This document shows positions 43,020 to 52,859 of a stretch of DNA of 64,000 bases, one piece after another. How positions within the stretch are numbered: position 1 is the first letter of the stretch; the number at the start of each line of letters is the position of its first letter. The notes beneath the pieces are model-generated. The model did not search any database. It had not been told where the DNA came from and worked only from the letters and a program-made list of their open reading frames with translations. This DNA is from Mycobacterium sp. 1100029.7 (GTDB lineage Bacteria; Actinomycetota; Actinomycetes; Mycobacteriales; Mycobacteriaceae). Location of the stretch: assembly GCF_001665235.1 (NCBI RefSeq), contig NZ_LZSC01000011.1:62001-126000 (forward strand), in the 5' to 3' direction. Made by a program: the position numbers and the translations under genes.

Positions 43020-45803
43020 CTACCCGGCATCAACTGCGACGACGCCGCGCCGAACATCGTTGATCGCGCGCTTTGCCGTCGCCCGCAGGTCGGCATCTGG
43101 CGCGGCATTACGCACCTGGTCCAACAGGTCGAGCACCTGACGGCACCACCGTACGAAATCGCCTGCCAGCAACGGCGAACCACTGCCCGTCACGTCGGCC
43201 GCGGCCAGTGAGCCGGCCAGATCACCGGTACGGGCCCAACGATAAATGACGGTCACGAAGCCGTCGTCGGGTTCGCGGCTGGGGTTGATGCGGTGCGTCT
43301 GCTCGTCGGCGCGCAGCGCATACGACAGCTTCGCTGTCGCGAGCAGAGCCTGCCGCAACCGCGGAGTGGGCGCCTCGGCGGCAAACGGAGCGCTGGGGCC
43401 GTCACCGCCGCGGGTCTCGTAGAGCACCGCCGAGATCACGGCGGCCAACTCGGCCGGCTTGAGGTCCGACCACGCGCCGGTGCGCAGGCATTCGGCGACC
43501 AGCAGGTCGCTCTCGCTGTAAATCCGGGCGAGCAGCCGGCCGTCGTCGGTGACGTGCGGGTCGGTGGCAGAGCCCTGGATGAATTCGCGTTCGGTCAGCA
43601 ACCGCACGATCCGGTCGAAGGTGCGGGCCAGCGAGTTGGTGGCGGCGGCGACCTTCTTCTCCAGCTGCGCGTTGTCGCGTTCGATACGCAGAAAACGTTC
43701 CGCCTCCCGGACCTGGGCCTCGACGCCGGGGCTGTTGTGCGCCGGGTGGCGGCGCAACTCTTCGCGCAACGACGTCAGCTCCGGGTCGTGGAAGCCGTCG
43801 TCGGAATTCGCGGCACGACGGCGTGACGGGACGTCCAGCCCGGCGGCCGCCGAGCGCAACGCCGACGCCAGGTCGCGCCGAACCCTCGGCTGGCGGTGTT
43901 CGACCCGTTTGGGCAACGACATCGACCCGGCCGGCGCAGAGGCGCCCGAGTAGTCGGCCGAGGAAATCCTTCCCGCCCAACGGTGTTCGGTCAGCACCAG
44001 CGGCCGGGGGTCGTCGCCGTCGCGCGCCGATTCCAGCACCACCGCCAGTCCGCTGTGCCGGCCGTGGGTGATGTTGATGATGTCGCCGCGACGCAGCCCG
44101 GCCAGCGCTTCGTTGGCCGCCTGCCGGCGGTGCAGCCGCGAAGCCCGCGACTGCGCGCGTTCCATCTCGGTGATCCGCGCGCGCATCCGGGCGTATTCCA
44201 GGATCGGAGCGTCGTCGCCGCCCAGCTCGCCGGCGATCTCGGTCTGCAGCCGTTTGCCCCGGTCGATGCCTTTGACCAGCCCGACGACCGACCGGTCGGC
44301 CTGGTACTGGGCGAACGACTGCTCCAGCAGCTGGTGGGCCTGCGCGGGACCCATGTGCTGCACCAGGTTGATGGTCATGTTGTAGGACGGCGCGAACGAG
44401 CTGCGCAGCGGGAAGGTGCGGGTGGAAGCCAGGCCCGCCACCGCGGAGGGTTCGGAGGTTTCCTCGGCGGGATGCCAGAGCACCACCGCGTGTCCCTCGA
44501 CGTCGATGCCGCGACGGCCGGCCCGCCCGGTCAGCTGGGTGTACTCCCCCGGCGTCAGCGGCACGTGCGCCTCGCCGTTGTACTTCACCAGCCGCTCGAG
44601 CACCACCGTGCGGGCGGGCATGTTGATGCCGAGCGCCAGGGTCTCGGTCGCGAACACCGCCTTGACCAGGCCCGCCGCGAACAGCTCCTCGACCGTGTGC
44701 CGGAAGGCGGGCAGCATGCCGGCGTGATGGGCGGCCAGCCCGCGCAGCAGGCCCTCGCGCCACGCGTAGTAGCCGAGCACCGCGAGATCACCTTCCGCGA
44801 GGTCTCCGCAGCGGTGGTCGATCACTTCGGCGATCTGCGCGCGTTCCTCCTCGCTGGTCAGCCGCAGCGGGGAGCGCAGACATTGCTGGACGGCGGCGTC
44901 GCAGCCGGCCCGGGAGAACACGAACGTGATGGCCGGCAGCAGCCCTTCGGAGTCCAACGCCGCGATCACGTCCGGTCGCGCGGGCGGCCGGTAGAACCGC
45001 GGCCGGCCGCCGCCGCCCCGTCCCGCCTGCCGGCGCGGACCGCGACTCCAGTCGCCCATCCGGTCCGCCTCGCGGCGGTGCGCAATGTGGCGCAGCAGTT
45101 CAGGATTGACGCGCGGATGCCGATCGGCGTCGGGTTTCTGGTTCTCGTAGTCAAACAGGTCCAGCAGCCGCCGCCCGACCAGGACGTGCTGCCACAGCGG
45201 AACCGGCCGGTGTTCGTCGACGACGACCGTGGTGTCACCGCGCACGGTTTGGATCCAGCCGCCGAACTCCTCGGCGTTGCTCACCGTCGCGGACAGGCTG
45301 ACCAGCCGCACCTCGTCGGGCAGATGCAGGATCACCTCCTCCCACACCGGGCCCCGCATCCGGTCGGCGAGGAAATGCACCTCGTCCATGACGACATGCG
45401 AAAGTCCTTGCAGTGCAGCAGAATCCGCGTAGAGCATGTTGCGCAGAACTTCGGTGGTCATGACCACGATCGGCGCGTCGGCGTTGACCGACACGTCACC
45501 GGTCAGCAACCCGATGCGGTCGCGCCCGTAGCGGGCGGTCAGGTCGGTGTGCTTCTGATTGCTCAGCGCCTTGAGCGGCGTGGTGTAGAAACACTTGCCA
45601 CCGCCGGCCAACGCCAGATGCACCGCGAATTCGCCGACCACCGTCTTGCCGGCGCCCGTCGGCGCGCACACCAGCACGCCGTGGCCGCGCTCGAGCGCCG
45701 CACAGGCGCGCCGTTGGAAGTCGTCGAGCGCGAACGGCAAATCCTCGGTGAAACGCGGCAGCTCGGTCAGTTCGGTCACGCCGCCGCCAGGTGTCGCCGA
45801 CAT
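43020..45803 (-). CDS. helY: ATP-dependent helicase HelY (Ski2-like)
   Basis: A 927-residue superfamily 2 helicase. Walker A is APTGAGKT (47-54), the Walker B box is DEVH (140-143), and motif III is SLSATVSNAEEFGGW. The later motifs TETLALGINMPARTVV and YTQLTGRAGRRGIDVEGHAV are typical of Ski2/Mtr4-like proteins, and the C-terminal part has the arch/helical region. The ATG immediately follows the tatC stop; a GTG eight codons later (VTELTELPRFTEDL) matches the M. tuberculosis start and may be the real one. Helicase role in RNA or DNA processing is not established. Confidence 0.93.
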   Translation of the reverse strand: MSATPGGGVTELTELPRFTEDLPFALDDFQRRACAALERGHGVLVCAPTGAGKTVVGEFAVHLALAGGGKCFYTTPLKALSNQKHTDLTARYGRDRIGLLTGDVSVNADAPIVVMTTEVLRNMLYADSAALQGLSHVVMDEVHFLADRMRGPVWEEVILHLPDEVRLVSLSATVSNAEEFGGWIQTVRGDTTVVVDEHRPVPLWQHVLVGRRLLDLFDYENQKPDADRHPRVNPELLRHIAHRREADRMGDWSRGPRRQAGRGGGGRPRFYRPPARPDVIAALDSEGLLPAITFVFSRAGCDAAVQQCLRSPLRLTSEEERAQIAEVIDHRCGDLAEGDLAVLGYYAWREGLLRGLAAHHAGMLPAFRHTVEELFAAGLVKAVFATETLALGINMPARTVVLERLVKYNGEAHVPLTPGEYTQLTGRAGRRGIDVEGHAVVLWHPAEETSEPSAVAGLASTRTFPLRSSFAPSYNMTINLVQHMGPAQAHQLLEQSFAQYQADRSVVGLVKGIDRGKRLQTEIAGELGGDDAPILEYARMRARITEMERAQSRASRLHRRQAANEALAGLRRGDIINITHGRHSGLAVVLESARDGDDPRPLVLTEHRWAGRISSADYSGASAPAGSMSLPKRVEHRQPRVRRDLASALRSAAAGLDVPSRRRAANSDDGFHDPELTSLREELRRHPAHNSPGVEAQVREAERFLRIERDNAQLEKKVAAATNSLARTFDRIVRLLTEREFIQGSATDPHVTDDGRLLARIYSESDLLVAECLRTGAWSDLKPAELAAVISAVLYETRGGDGPSAPFAAEAPTPRLRQALLATAKLSYALRADEQTHRINPSREPDDGFVTVIYRWARTGDLAGSLAAADVTGSGSPLLAGDFVRWCRQVLDLLDQVRNAAPDADLRATAKRAINDVRRGVVAVDAG

Positions 45804-46772
45804 CTACGTCACGTCGTCATGTTGGCCGGTGACGAACGACGGCTGCGGCGCTGACTCCGAAATCGGCTGGGCCGGTTCGATGACCGACGCCTCGTCGTCG
45901 GGAATCGCAATCTGGGCCTCGCGCTTGGCTTTTCGCCGATCGTGCACCCGCGCGATCTGAATAGCGAACTCTTGCAACACCGACAGCGCGATGCCCAGCG
46001 CCGTCATCGAGAACGGGTCCGAGCCCGGGGTGAACACTGCCGCGAACACGAACATCCCGAAAATCAGGCCGCGGCGCCACGATTTGAGCTTTTCGTAGGT
46101 CAGGATGCCCGTCATGTTGAGCATGACGATCAGCAGCGGGAATTCGAAGCTGACGCCGAACACCACCAGCAGGTTGATCAGAAACCCGAAGTAGCGGTCG
46201 CCGGACAGTGCGGTCACCTGCACGTCGCTGCCGACCGTCAGCAGAAAGCTCAGCGCCTTGGACAGCACGAAGTAGGCCAGCACCGAGCCGCCGATGAAAA
46301 GTACCGCCGCGGGGATCACGAACCCGATCGCGAAGCGCCGTTCGCGTTGATACAGCCCGGGGGTGATGAACGCCCACAACTCGTAGAACCAGACCGGGCA
46401 GGCCAGCACGATTCCGGCCGTCATCCCGACCTTGAGCCGCAGCATGAATTGGTCGAACGGCGCGGTGGCCAACAACCGGCATTGCCCGTCGGCGCTGATG
46501 TCCGCGCGCGCCGACTGCGGCAGCGAGCAGTACGGGTGGCGCAGCCACTCGCCCAGGCTTTCCAGCCCGAACAGCGGGTGGCCGTACCAGACGAATCCCA
46601 GGATGGTGGTGGCCAGAATCGCGGCCAGCGAAATCAGCAGCCGGGTGCGCAACTCGGTCAGATGGTCGACCAGCGACATCGTCGCGTCCGGATTGGTCCG
46701 GCTGCGCCGATTACGCGGGTTGAGGCGCTTCAGCAAGGCAGCGGTGCGCGCTGAAGTCTTGAATGCTTTCAC
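45804..46772 (-). CDS. tatC: Twin-arginine translocase subunit TatC
   Basis: A 322-residue TatC, the signal-peptide-binding core of the Tat export channel. Family motifs are [15 protein letters not shown] near residue 32, [11 protein letters not shown] and [18 protein letters not shown]. Six membrane helices are visible. The C-terminal tail is polar and longer than in E. coli, as in other mycobacteria. It follows tatA on the same strand with a 55-base gap and precedes helY directly. Confidence 0.95.
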   Translation of the reverse strand: MKAFKTSARTAALLKRLNPRNRRSRTNPDATMSLVDHLTELRTRLLISLAAILATTILGFVWYGHPLFGLESLGEWLRHPYCSLPQSARADISADGQCRLLATAPFDQFMLRLKVGMTAGIVLACPVWFYELWAFITPGLYQRERRFAIGFVIPAAVLFIGGSVLAYFVLSKALSFLLTVGSDVQVTALSGDRYFGFLINLLVVFGVSFEFPLLIVMLNMTGILTYEKLKSWRRGLIFGMFVFAAVFTPGSDPFSMTALGIALSVLQEFAIQIARVHDRRKAKREAQIAIPDDEASVIEPAQPISESAPQPSFVTGQHDDVT

Positions 46773-46827
46773 GACGTTCGGTCAGTGGCGCTCGGGCACC
46801 GTTTTGGTCAACGAGGCCGATGCCCCG

Positions 46828-47094
46828 CTAGGCGGGACGCGCTTCGGTGTGACCCTGCTCCGTGGTGGCCGACGGGTCGACCCGCTGCGACTGCACGGGC
46901 TGCGGAGCCGCCGCGGGGGTTTCGATGGAAGGCGCTTCTGACTTGCTCTCGGTCTGCATTTCCCGCATCTCGGACTTGAAGATACGCATCGACTTGCCCA
47001 GCGAGCGCGCCGCATCCGGGAGCTTCTTGGCACCGAACAGCAGGATGACGACGACCGCGAGGATCGCCCAGTGCCAGGGACTAAGACTGCCCAC
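46828..47094 (-). CDS. tatA: Twin-arginine translocase subunit TatA
   Basis: An 88-residue TatA: one N-terminal helix ([23 protein letters not shown]), the FGAKKLP hinge, an amphipathic helix ([15 protein letters not shown]) and a disordered acidic/Pro tail. It forms the pore with TatC. The start is GTG 47094. It lies downstream of pafC with a 94-base gap that contains direct repeats. Confidence 0.95.
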   Translation of the reverse strand: MGSLSPWHWAILAVVVILLFGAKKLPDAARSLGKSMRIFKSEMREMQTESKSEAPSIETPAAAPQPVQSQRVDPSATTEQGHTEARPA

Positions 47095-47165
47095 TTTGAT
47101 TACCTCCAGACGTCCACCCGATGCTACCGCAGCACGAGCGACTGCCGGTGTGCCCGCGCCGACGG

Positions 47166-47197
47166 TTCAAGACGTCTTCAAGACGTCTTCAAGACGT
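47166..47197. repeat. Three 11-base tandem repeats at the end of pafC
   Basis: TTCAAGACGTC occurs three times in a row. Each junction includes the palindrome GAAGACGTCTTC. The third copy covers the pafC stop region (47189-47191). It could fold into alternative hairpins and act on transcription between pafC and tatA. Confidence 0.8.
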
Positions 47198-48160
47198 AAA
47201 CGCCTGGTAGGACTTCAGCGCTGCAGCCGCGGCATCCCGTACACGCTGCGCAAGCGACTGCGGTTCAAGCACCCGCACGTCCGGCCCGAATCCCAGCACC
47301 AGGCGCGTCATCCAGTCCTCGGAGGCATAGGTCATGACGGCCTCGCAGGAGCCGTCCGGCAGCTCGTGGACCTCGCGCATTGGGTAATACTCGAACACCC
47401 ACGAGGCCGACGGGGACACCCGCAGCTTGGCCGACGGCAGCGACGGATCGCCGTCGAACAGCGACGTATCCGGGCGGGCTTGGCGGGCGGGTTCGGGCGG
47501 GGCGGCCGGCTCACCGAGCTCGGTGGCCTCGACAATCCGGTCGAAACGGAACAGCCGAACGCCCTCGGCTTCGCGCGACCAGGCTTCCAGATAGCTGTGG
47601 CCGCCGATCAGCAAGACGCGGATGGGGTCGACGATCCGGCTGGTCAGGGTGTCGTGTGAGGCCGAGTAGTAGTCGATGGCCAGCGCATGCTGGTACTGCA
47701 CCGCCGTGCGCACCGCCGCCGCGGCGCGGTTCTCGATCGGCGCCGGCTCGTCGATCGCCGCGACCGTGGCAGTGGTGTCGTGACCGACCGCACCGGCCGC
47801 GGCGGCAATCTTGGCGATCGCGCTGCGCGCCGCCTCCGGATCGACGACGCCGGGAATGTCGGCCAGCGCCCGCAGCGCCACCAGCAGGCCGGTGGCTTCC
47901 GGCGAGGTGAGCTTGAGCGGCCGGTCAATGCCCGCCGAGAACGTCACCTCGATCGTGTCGCCGGAGAACTCGAAGTCGATTAGGTCGCCCGGGAAGTAGC
48001 CGGGCAGGCCGCACATCCACAGCTGGTTGAGGTCTTCTTCCAGCTGCTTAGCGGTCACTCCGAGCTCGGCGGCGGCCTCGGCACGGGTGATCCGCGGATT
48101 GGCCTGGAAGTACGGGACCATGTTCAGCAGCCGGACCAGCCGGGTGGACACGGGAGTCAC
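47189..48160 (-). CDS. pafC: PafC, WYL-domain DNA damage response regulator
   Basis: A 323-residue protein with an N-terminal winged helix (RLVRLLNMVPYFQANPRIT) and a WYL domain (TSRIVDPIRVLLIGGHSYLE with EGVRLFRFDRI). PafB and PafC form the transcription activator of the LexA-independent DNA damage response in mycobacteria. Start GTG 48160. It lies 43 bases behind pafB, in the pafA-pafB-pafC operon. Confidence 0.94.
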   Translation of the reverse strand: MTPVSTRLVRLLNMVPYFQANPRITRAEAAAELGVTAKQLEEDLNQLWMCGLPGYFPGDLIDFEFSGDTIEVTFSAGIDRPLKLTSPEATGLLVALRALADIPGVVDPEAARSAIAKIAAAAGAVGHDTTATVAAIDEPAPIENRAAAAVRTAVQYQHALAIDYYSASHDTLTSRIVDPIRVLLIGGHSYLEAWSREAEGVRLFRFDRIVEATELGEPAAPPEPARQARPDTSLFDGDPSLPSAKLRVSPSASWVFEYYPMREVHELPDGSCEAVMTYASEDWMTRLVLGFGPDVRVLEPQSLAQRVRDAAAAALKSYQAFTS

Positions 48161-48203
48161 TGGCGCCGCTCCTTCCCATCGCTTCGCTCTGCATCGTCGC
48201 GGG

Positions 48204-49199
48204 TCATCGGGCCACCGCCTGGGCCCGTAACCGCGTCAGGACGTCGTCGCGCAGGGTTGGCGGCTCGAGCACGACGGCGTCGGCGCCGTACCCCGCGATG
48301 TCGCGGGCCAGCCGGTCGACCGAACCGATCTCGATCTCGATCACCTCTCCGTCGCGGCCGCCCAGTTGCCGGGCGCCGGTGGATCGTCCGGCCCGCCGCA
48401 ACGCGGTGGCCCGCCCGTCGGCGACCCACACCAGCGCCTGGGCGCCGGTCGGCGTCCCCGAAACGTCGGTGACCGTCTGCGCGACGATCTTGCGCAGGTC
48501 GACACCCTCGGGGATGGTGACGGCGCCGGCCGGCCCGATCGGCTCGACGTCGACGCCGATGCGGGACAGCCGGAAGGTGCGGGTGGCGTCGCGGTCCCGG
48601 TCGTGGCCGACCAGATACCAGCGGCCCTTCTCGGTGACCACGCCCCACGGCTCGACCGTGCGCACGGTGTAGGGCTCGGCGCGCGACGGCCGGTGCGGGA
48701 ACTGCACCGCCTGCCGGGAATCGATGGCGGCCAACAAAATTCCGAGTACGTCCTCGGACCCGCGCAGACCGGCGATGCCCTCCGGCGAGGCGATCGCCAC
48801 CTGCGCGTCCGGATCGACCTCGACGCCGGCGGCCCGCAACTTGAGCAACGCCCCCTGGGTGGCGGTGATCAGCTCGGGTGACTCCCACAGTTGGGTGGCG
48901 ACCGCCACGGCGGCGGCCTCGTCCGCGGTCAGCTCGACCGGCGGCAGCGCATACGCGTCGCGGTTGATCCGATAGCCCTCGGTGGGGTCCATCGCCGACA
49001 CCCGGCCGACTTCCAGCGGGATGCCGAGGTCGCGCAGTTCGTTCTTGTCCCGCTCGAACATCCGGGAAAACGCTTCCAGACTTGGACTTTCGGAATAGCC
49101 CGCCACGCTGGAGCGGATCTTCTCCGCGGTGATGTAGCCGCGAGTGGACAGCAGGGCGATGACGAGATTGACCAGCCGTTCGACTTTCGAGGTCGCCAT
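48204..49199 (-). CDS. pafB: PafB, WYL-domain DNA damage response regulator
   Basis: A 331-residue partner of PafC. It has a winged helix-turn-helix (VERLVNLVIALLSTRGYITA) and a WYL domain with VRTVEPWGVVTEKGRWYLVG and ATRTFRLSRIGVDVE. The PafBC heterodimer activates repair genes, including recA, on DNA damage. It follows pafA by 54 bases on the same strand. Confidence 0.94.
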   Translation of the reverse strand: MATSKVERLVNLVIALLSTRGYITAEKIRSSVAGYSESPSLEAFSRMFERDKNELRDLGIPLEVGRVSAMDPTEGYRINRDAYALPPVELTADEAAAVAVATQLWESPELITATQGALLKLRAAGVEVDPDAQVAIASPEGIAGLRGSEDVLGILLAAIDSRQAVQFPHRPSRAEPYTVRTVEPWGVVTEKGRWYLVGHDRDRDATRTFRLSRIGVDVEPIGPAGAVTIPEGVDLRKIVAQTVTDVSGTPTGAQALVWVADGRATALRRAGRSTGARQLGGRDGEVIEIEIGSVDRLARDIAGYGADAVVLEPPTLRDDVLTRLRAQAVAR

Positions 49200-49253
49200 T
49201 TGCTCCAGGTTAGATGGCCCGCACCCGGCGCGTGCACCGGCGCGCGGGCGGCG

Positions 49254-50612
49254 CTACATACTGGCGATGAGCCGCTTCACCCGCTCGTCGACCGCCCGGA
49301 ACGGGTCCTTGCACAGCACGGTGCGCTGCGCCTGGTCGTTGAGCTTGAGGTGCACCCAGTCGACGGTGAAGTCGCGGCCGGCCGCCTGGGCGGCGCTGAT
49401 GAACTCGCCGCGCAACCGGGCGCGGGTGGTCTGCGGCGGGTTGTCGACGGCCTCGGCGATGTCCTCGTCGGTGGTGACGCGCGTCGCCAGACCCTTTCGC
49501 TGCAGCAGATCGAACACCCCACGGCCGCGCTTGATGTCGTGATACGCCAGATCCAGCTGGGCGATCTTCGGGTCGGACAGCTCCATGTTGTAGCGGTCCT
49601 GATAGCGCTGGAACAACTTGCGCTTGATCACCCAGTCGATCTCGGTGTCGACCTTGGCGAAGTCCTGGCTTTCGACGGCGTCGAGTTGACGACCCCACAG
49701 GTCGACGACCTGCTCGATCTGCGCGTTGGGCTCGCGCGTCTGCAGGTGTTCGACGGCGCGGCTGTAGTACTCGCGCTGGATGTCCAGGGCGCTGGCCTGA
49801 CGCCCGCCCGCGAGCCGTACCGGACGGCGGCCGGTGACGTCGTGGCTGACCTCGCGGATCGCGCGAATCGGGTTGTCCAGCGAGAAGTCGCGGAACGGCA
49901 CACCGGCCTCGATCATCTCCAGCACCAACGCGGCGGTGCCCACCTTGAGCATCGTGGTGGTCTCGCACATGTTGGAGTCGCCGACGATGACGTGCAGCCG
50001 CCGGTACTTCTCGGCGTCCGCGTGCGGCTCGTCGCGGGTGTTGATGATCGGGCGGCTTCGCGTGGTCGCCGACGAGACGCCTTCCCAGATGTGCTCGGCA
50101 CGCTGGGACAAGCAGAACGTCGCGGCCTTGGGCGTCTGCAACACCTTGCCCGCCCCGCAGATCAACTGCCGGGTGACCAAGAACGGCAGCAGCACATCGG
50201 AGATCCGGGAGAACTCCCCGGCCCGCACGATCAGGTAGTTCTCGTGGCAGCCGTAGGAGTTGCCCGCCGAGTCGGTGTTGTTCTTGAACAGGTAGATATC
50301 GCCGCCGATGCCCTCGTCGGCAAGCCGCTGCTCGGCGTCGACCAGCAGATCCTCCAGCACCCATTCCCCGGCCCGGTCGTGCGTCACCAGCTGCACCAGG
50401 CTGTCGCACTCGGCGGTCGCGTACTCGGGGTGGCTGCCGACGTCGAGGTAAAGGCGGGCGCCGTTACGCAGGAAAACGTTGGAGCTGCGACCCCAGGACA
50501 CCACGCGGCGGAAAAGGTAGCGGGCTACCTCGTCCGGGCTCAGCCGTCGATGACCGTGGAATGTGCAGGTGACACCGAACTCGGTCTCGATGCCCATAAT
50601 TCGTCGCTGCAC
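49254..50612 (-). CDS. pafA: Pup-protein ligase PafA
   Basis: A 452-residue ligase that joins the C-terminal glutamate of Pup to lysines of target proteins with ATP. The glutamine-synthetase-like fold motifs are [48 protein letters not shown] and [20 protein letters not shown]. The GTG at 50612 gives exactly the length of the M. tuberculosis enzyme and lies seven bases after a TACGCT hexamer, so the message is probably leaderless. It leads the pafABC operon. Confidence 0.97.
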   Translation of the reverse strand: MQRRIMGIETEFGVTCTFHGHRRLSPDEVARYLFRRVVSWGRSSNVFLRNGARLYLDVGSHPEYATAECDSLVQLVTHDRAGEWVLEDLLVDAEQRLADEGIGGDIYLFKNNTDSAGNSYGCHENYLIVRAGEFSRISDVLLPFLVTRQLICGAGKVLQTPKAATFCLSQRAEHIWEGVSSATTRSRPIINTRDEPHADAEKYRRLHVIVGDSNMCETTTMLKVGTAALVLEMIEAGVPFRDFSLDNPIRAIREVSHDVTGRRPVRLAGGRQASALDIQREYYSRAVEHLQTREPNAQIEQVVDLWGRQLDAVESQDFAKVDTEIDWVIKRKLFQRYQDRYNMELSDPKIAQLDLAYHDIKRGRGVFDLLQRKGLATRVTTDEDIAEAVDNPPQTTRARLRGEFISAAQAAGRDFTVDWVHLKLNDQAQRTVLCKDPFRAVDERVKRLIASM

Positions 50613-50619
50613 ACAATCG

Positions 50620-50625
50620 AGCGTA
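50620..50625 (-). promoter_or_regulatory. -10 hexamer for leaderless pafA
   Basis: TACGCT on the minus strand, then seven bases, then the GTG of pafA at 50612. Confidence 0.55.
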
Positions 50626-50694
50626 CTTGTTGTCCCAGCAACAGGGTGAGGAAGCCGCGCCCATAGATATGATGACGACAGTCCCATCGGGCCT

Positions 50695-52122
50695 TTGGGG
50701 CGTGTCCACGGTAATTCGGCGCGGGATGTAGCAACGATTTCCGACAATTCATATCCAGGCAGTGCAGCCGACCAGGCTCGCGTGCAGGCACTTGAGCGCT
50801 ACCGCCTGTTCGGTACACCAGGGAATCGGTTACTTCGTCGCGTCGCGGCACTGGCCGCTCGATCCTGCGACACGCCGATGGCGGCGGTGTCGGTCGTCGG
50901 CCACGATCGCATCTGGGTCCTTGCCGCCCGCGGACTCGAAGCGTCGCAGTATTTTTCGCGCGCCGACGGATTGTGCGGGCCGGCAATCGCCAACGGTGTC
51001 TGGTATGCGGCCAGCGATGTGCTCGGCGATCCGCTCACCGCCGACAACGCGTTCGCGCGCCGGCACCGGATTCGGTTTTACGCGTGCGCGCCCATCGTGA
51101 CGCACGACGGCCATCGGCTGGGGACGGTGGCCGTGATGGACACCGCAGTGCGCGATTGCACAGACGAGCAGCGGTCGATTCTCGAGGATCTGGCCGCGAT
51201 CGCCATGGAGCACTTCGAGTTGCGGGTGTCGGCCCTCGACGAGGTTCGGTCCGAACGCCGGTTGCGCGACGTCGCCGAAGACGAACGCGACGGCGCCCGG
51301 GTGGACCGGGACAGCGCACAGGAAGCCCGCGACGACGCCCAGGTCGATCGCGACAACGCGATACGGGACCGCAACACCGCCGAATACGACCGTGACGAGA
51401 TCGAGGCGTACGCGACCGTGCTGCAGCGAACCCTGTTGCCGCCGCTGCTGCCCGAGATCGAGGCCGCGGCTCTGGCGTCCTACTACCACCCGGCATCCAC
51501 CCGCCGGGTGGGCGGCGATTTCTACGACGTGTTCGCGCTCAGTGACAACCGCTGGGCGTTCTTCATCGGCGACGTCGAAGGCCACGGGGTCCACGCCGCC
51601 GTCGCCACCTCGCTGATCCGCTACACCCTGCGCTCGGCCATGCTGCACTACCGCGACCTGACCAACGCACTCGCCGAACTCAACTCGGTGCTGCTGCGCG
51701 AGTTGAATCCTCGACGTTTCTGCACGGTCCTGTGCGGGACCATGCAGACGCAGGGCGAGGGTCGGGGCTTCGAGGTCACGATCGCCACCGGCGGCCACCT
51801 TCCGGCACTGGTGCTGGGCCCCGACAACGGACAAGCAGTCGCGGTCCGCTCCGAGGACGGAATGCTCGTCGGATTGATACCGAATGCGGTGTTCGGCGCA
51901 TGCACCCTGCACCTGCAGCCGGGCCAGACCCTGCTGTGCTACACCGACGGGATCGTCGAAGCCCGTCGCGGCGCGGACCCTTTTGACGAGGACAGTCTGG
52001 CCGCGTTCGCCGGCGACCGCGGCAGGCTGCCCGCGCCCCGCTTGATCGACGAACTCGCGACCTTGATACCGAAACTCGGACCCGACGACGACATCGCGCT
52101 CCTGGCGATCAGCGCCCGCTAG
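50695..52122 (+). CDS. GAF domain / coiled coil / PP2C-type (RsbU-SpoIIE) phosphatase
   Basis: A 475-residue signalling phosphatase. Residues ~20-180 form a GAF domain ([40 protein letters not shown]). Residues ~185-240 form a coiled coil built of seven-residue repeats with the pattern xRDxAxx. Residues ~245-475 form a SpoIIE/RsbU-type PP2C domain with [38 protein letters not shown] and DDDIALLAI; its Asp residues are metal ligands. Such proteins dephosphorylate anti-anti-sigma factors. The start is uncertain: TTG 50695 opens the frame, and no ATG or GTG occurs for over 60 codons. It lies between pafA (divergent) and prcA (convergent, CTAG overlap) and is absent from this place in M. tuberculosis as I recall it. 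Confidence 0.85.
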   Translation: MGRVHGNSARDVATISDNSYPGSAADQARVQALERYRLFGTPGNRLLRRVAALAARSCDTPMAAVSVVGHDRIWVLAARGLEASQYFSRADGLCGPAIANGVWYAASDVLGDPLTADNAFARRHRIRFYACAPIVTHDGHRLGTVAVMDTAVRDCTDEQRSILEDLAAIAMEHFELRVSALDEVRSERRLRDVAEDERDGARVDRDSAQEARDDAQVDRDNAIRDRNTAEYDRDEIEAYATVLQRTLLPPLLPEIEAAALASYYHPASTRRVGGDFYDVFALSDNRWAFFIGDVEGHGVHAAVATSLIRYTLRSAMLHYRDLTNALAELNSVLLRELNPRRFCTVLCGTMQTQGEGRGFEVTIATGGHLPALVLGPDNGQAVAVRSEDGMLVGLIPNAVFGACTLHLQPGQTLLCYTDGIVEARRGADPFDEDSLAAFAGDRGRLPAPRLIDELATLIPKLGPDDDIALLAISAR

Positions 52123-52859
52123 TCCGAATCGTCGGAGTCCGTGGCGCGCGATTCCTGCAACAGGTTCTCCAGCGCGGCGCGGCCGATGCGACGGAACGCC
52201 CGGCGCGGCCGATTGGCGTCCAGAATCGCGACCTCGAGGCTGGCGACGTCCAGTGACGGCGCATCGCCGTTGGAGGACTCGGCACTGCCGGCGCGCAGCG
52301 CGTCGACCGCGATGCTCAAAGCGTCGTGCAGGTCGGCATTTTCGGTGTAGGACTCCTTGAGCGCAGTCGTGATCGGCTCGGTGGTCCCGCCCATCACCAC
52401 GAAGTGCGGCTCGTCGGCGATCGAACCGTCGTAAGTGATCCGGTACATCTCGGGCGCCTTCGACTCGCCGTAGTGCGCGACCTCGGCGACGCACAGTTCG
52501 ACCTCGTAGGGCTTGGCCTGCTCGGTGAAGATGGTGCCCAGGGTCTGCGCGTAGACGTTCGCCAGCTGTCGACCGGTGACGTCGCGGCGGTCGTAGGCGT
52601 AGCCGCGGGTGTCGGCGAACTGGATGCCGCCGCGTCGCAGGTTGTCGAATTCGTTGAACCGGCCGACGGCGGCAAAACCCACGCGGTCGTAGAGTTCGCT
52701 GATTTTCTGCAACGACCGCGACGGGTTCTCCGCGACGAACAGCACCCCGGCCGAGTAGGCCAGCGCCACCACGCTGCGGCCGCGGGAGATGCCCTTGCGC
52801 GCGAGCTCGCTGCGCTCACGCATCGCCTGCTCAGGCGAGATGAAGTACGGGAAGCTCAC
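52119..52859 (-). CDS. prcA: 20S proteasome alpha subunit PrcA
   Basis: A 246-residue proteasome alpha subunit with the N-terminal gating segment [19 protein letters not shown], then [15 protein letters not shown]. It lacks the catalytic Thr as expected. It forms the outer heptamer rings that Mpa docks to. Its start overlaps the prcB stop by four bases, so translation is coupled; its stop overlaps the phosphatase stop at CTAG. Confidence 0.96.
   Translation of the reverse strand: MSFPYFISPEQAMRERSELARKGISRGRSVVALAYSAGVLFVAENPSRSLQKISELYDRVGFAAVGRFNEFDNLRRGGIQFADTRGYAYDRRDVTGRQLANVYAQTLGTIFTEQAKPYEVELCVAEVAHYGESKAPEMYRITYDGSIADEPHFVVMGGTTEPITTALKESYTENADLHDALSIAVDALRAGSAESSNGDAPSLDVASLEVAILDANRPRRAFRRIGRAALENLLQESRATDSDDSD

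Noticed and set aside
43402..44763. 453-codon frame on the same strand as helY in another frame
   Set aside because: Low-complexity Ala/Arg/Gly translation inside helY.
43896..45854. 652-codon plus-strand frame opposite helY
   Set aside because: No recognisable motif; codon bias artefact of high GC.
50830..52494. 554-codon minus-strand frame opposite the phosphatase
   Set aside because: Arg-rich translation without motifs; the GAF/PP2C protein on the plus strand is clear.
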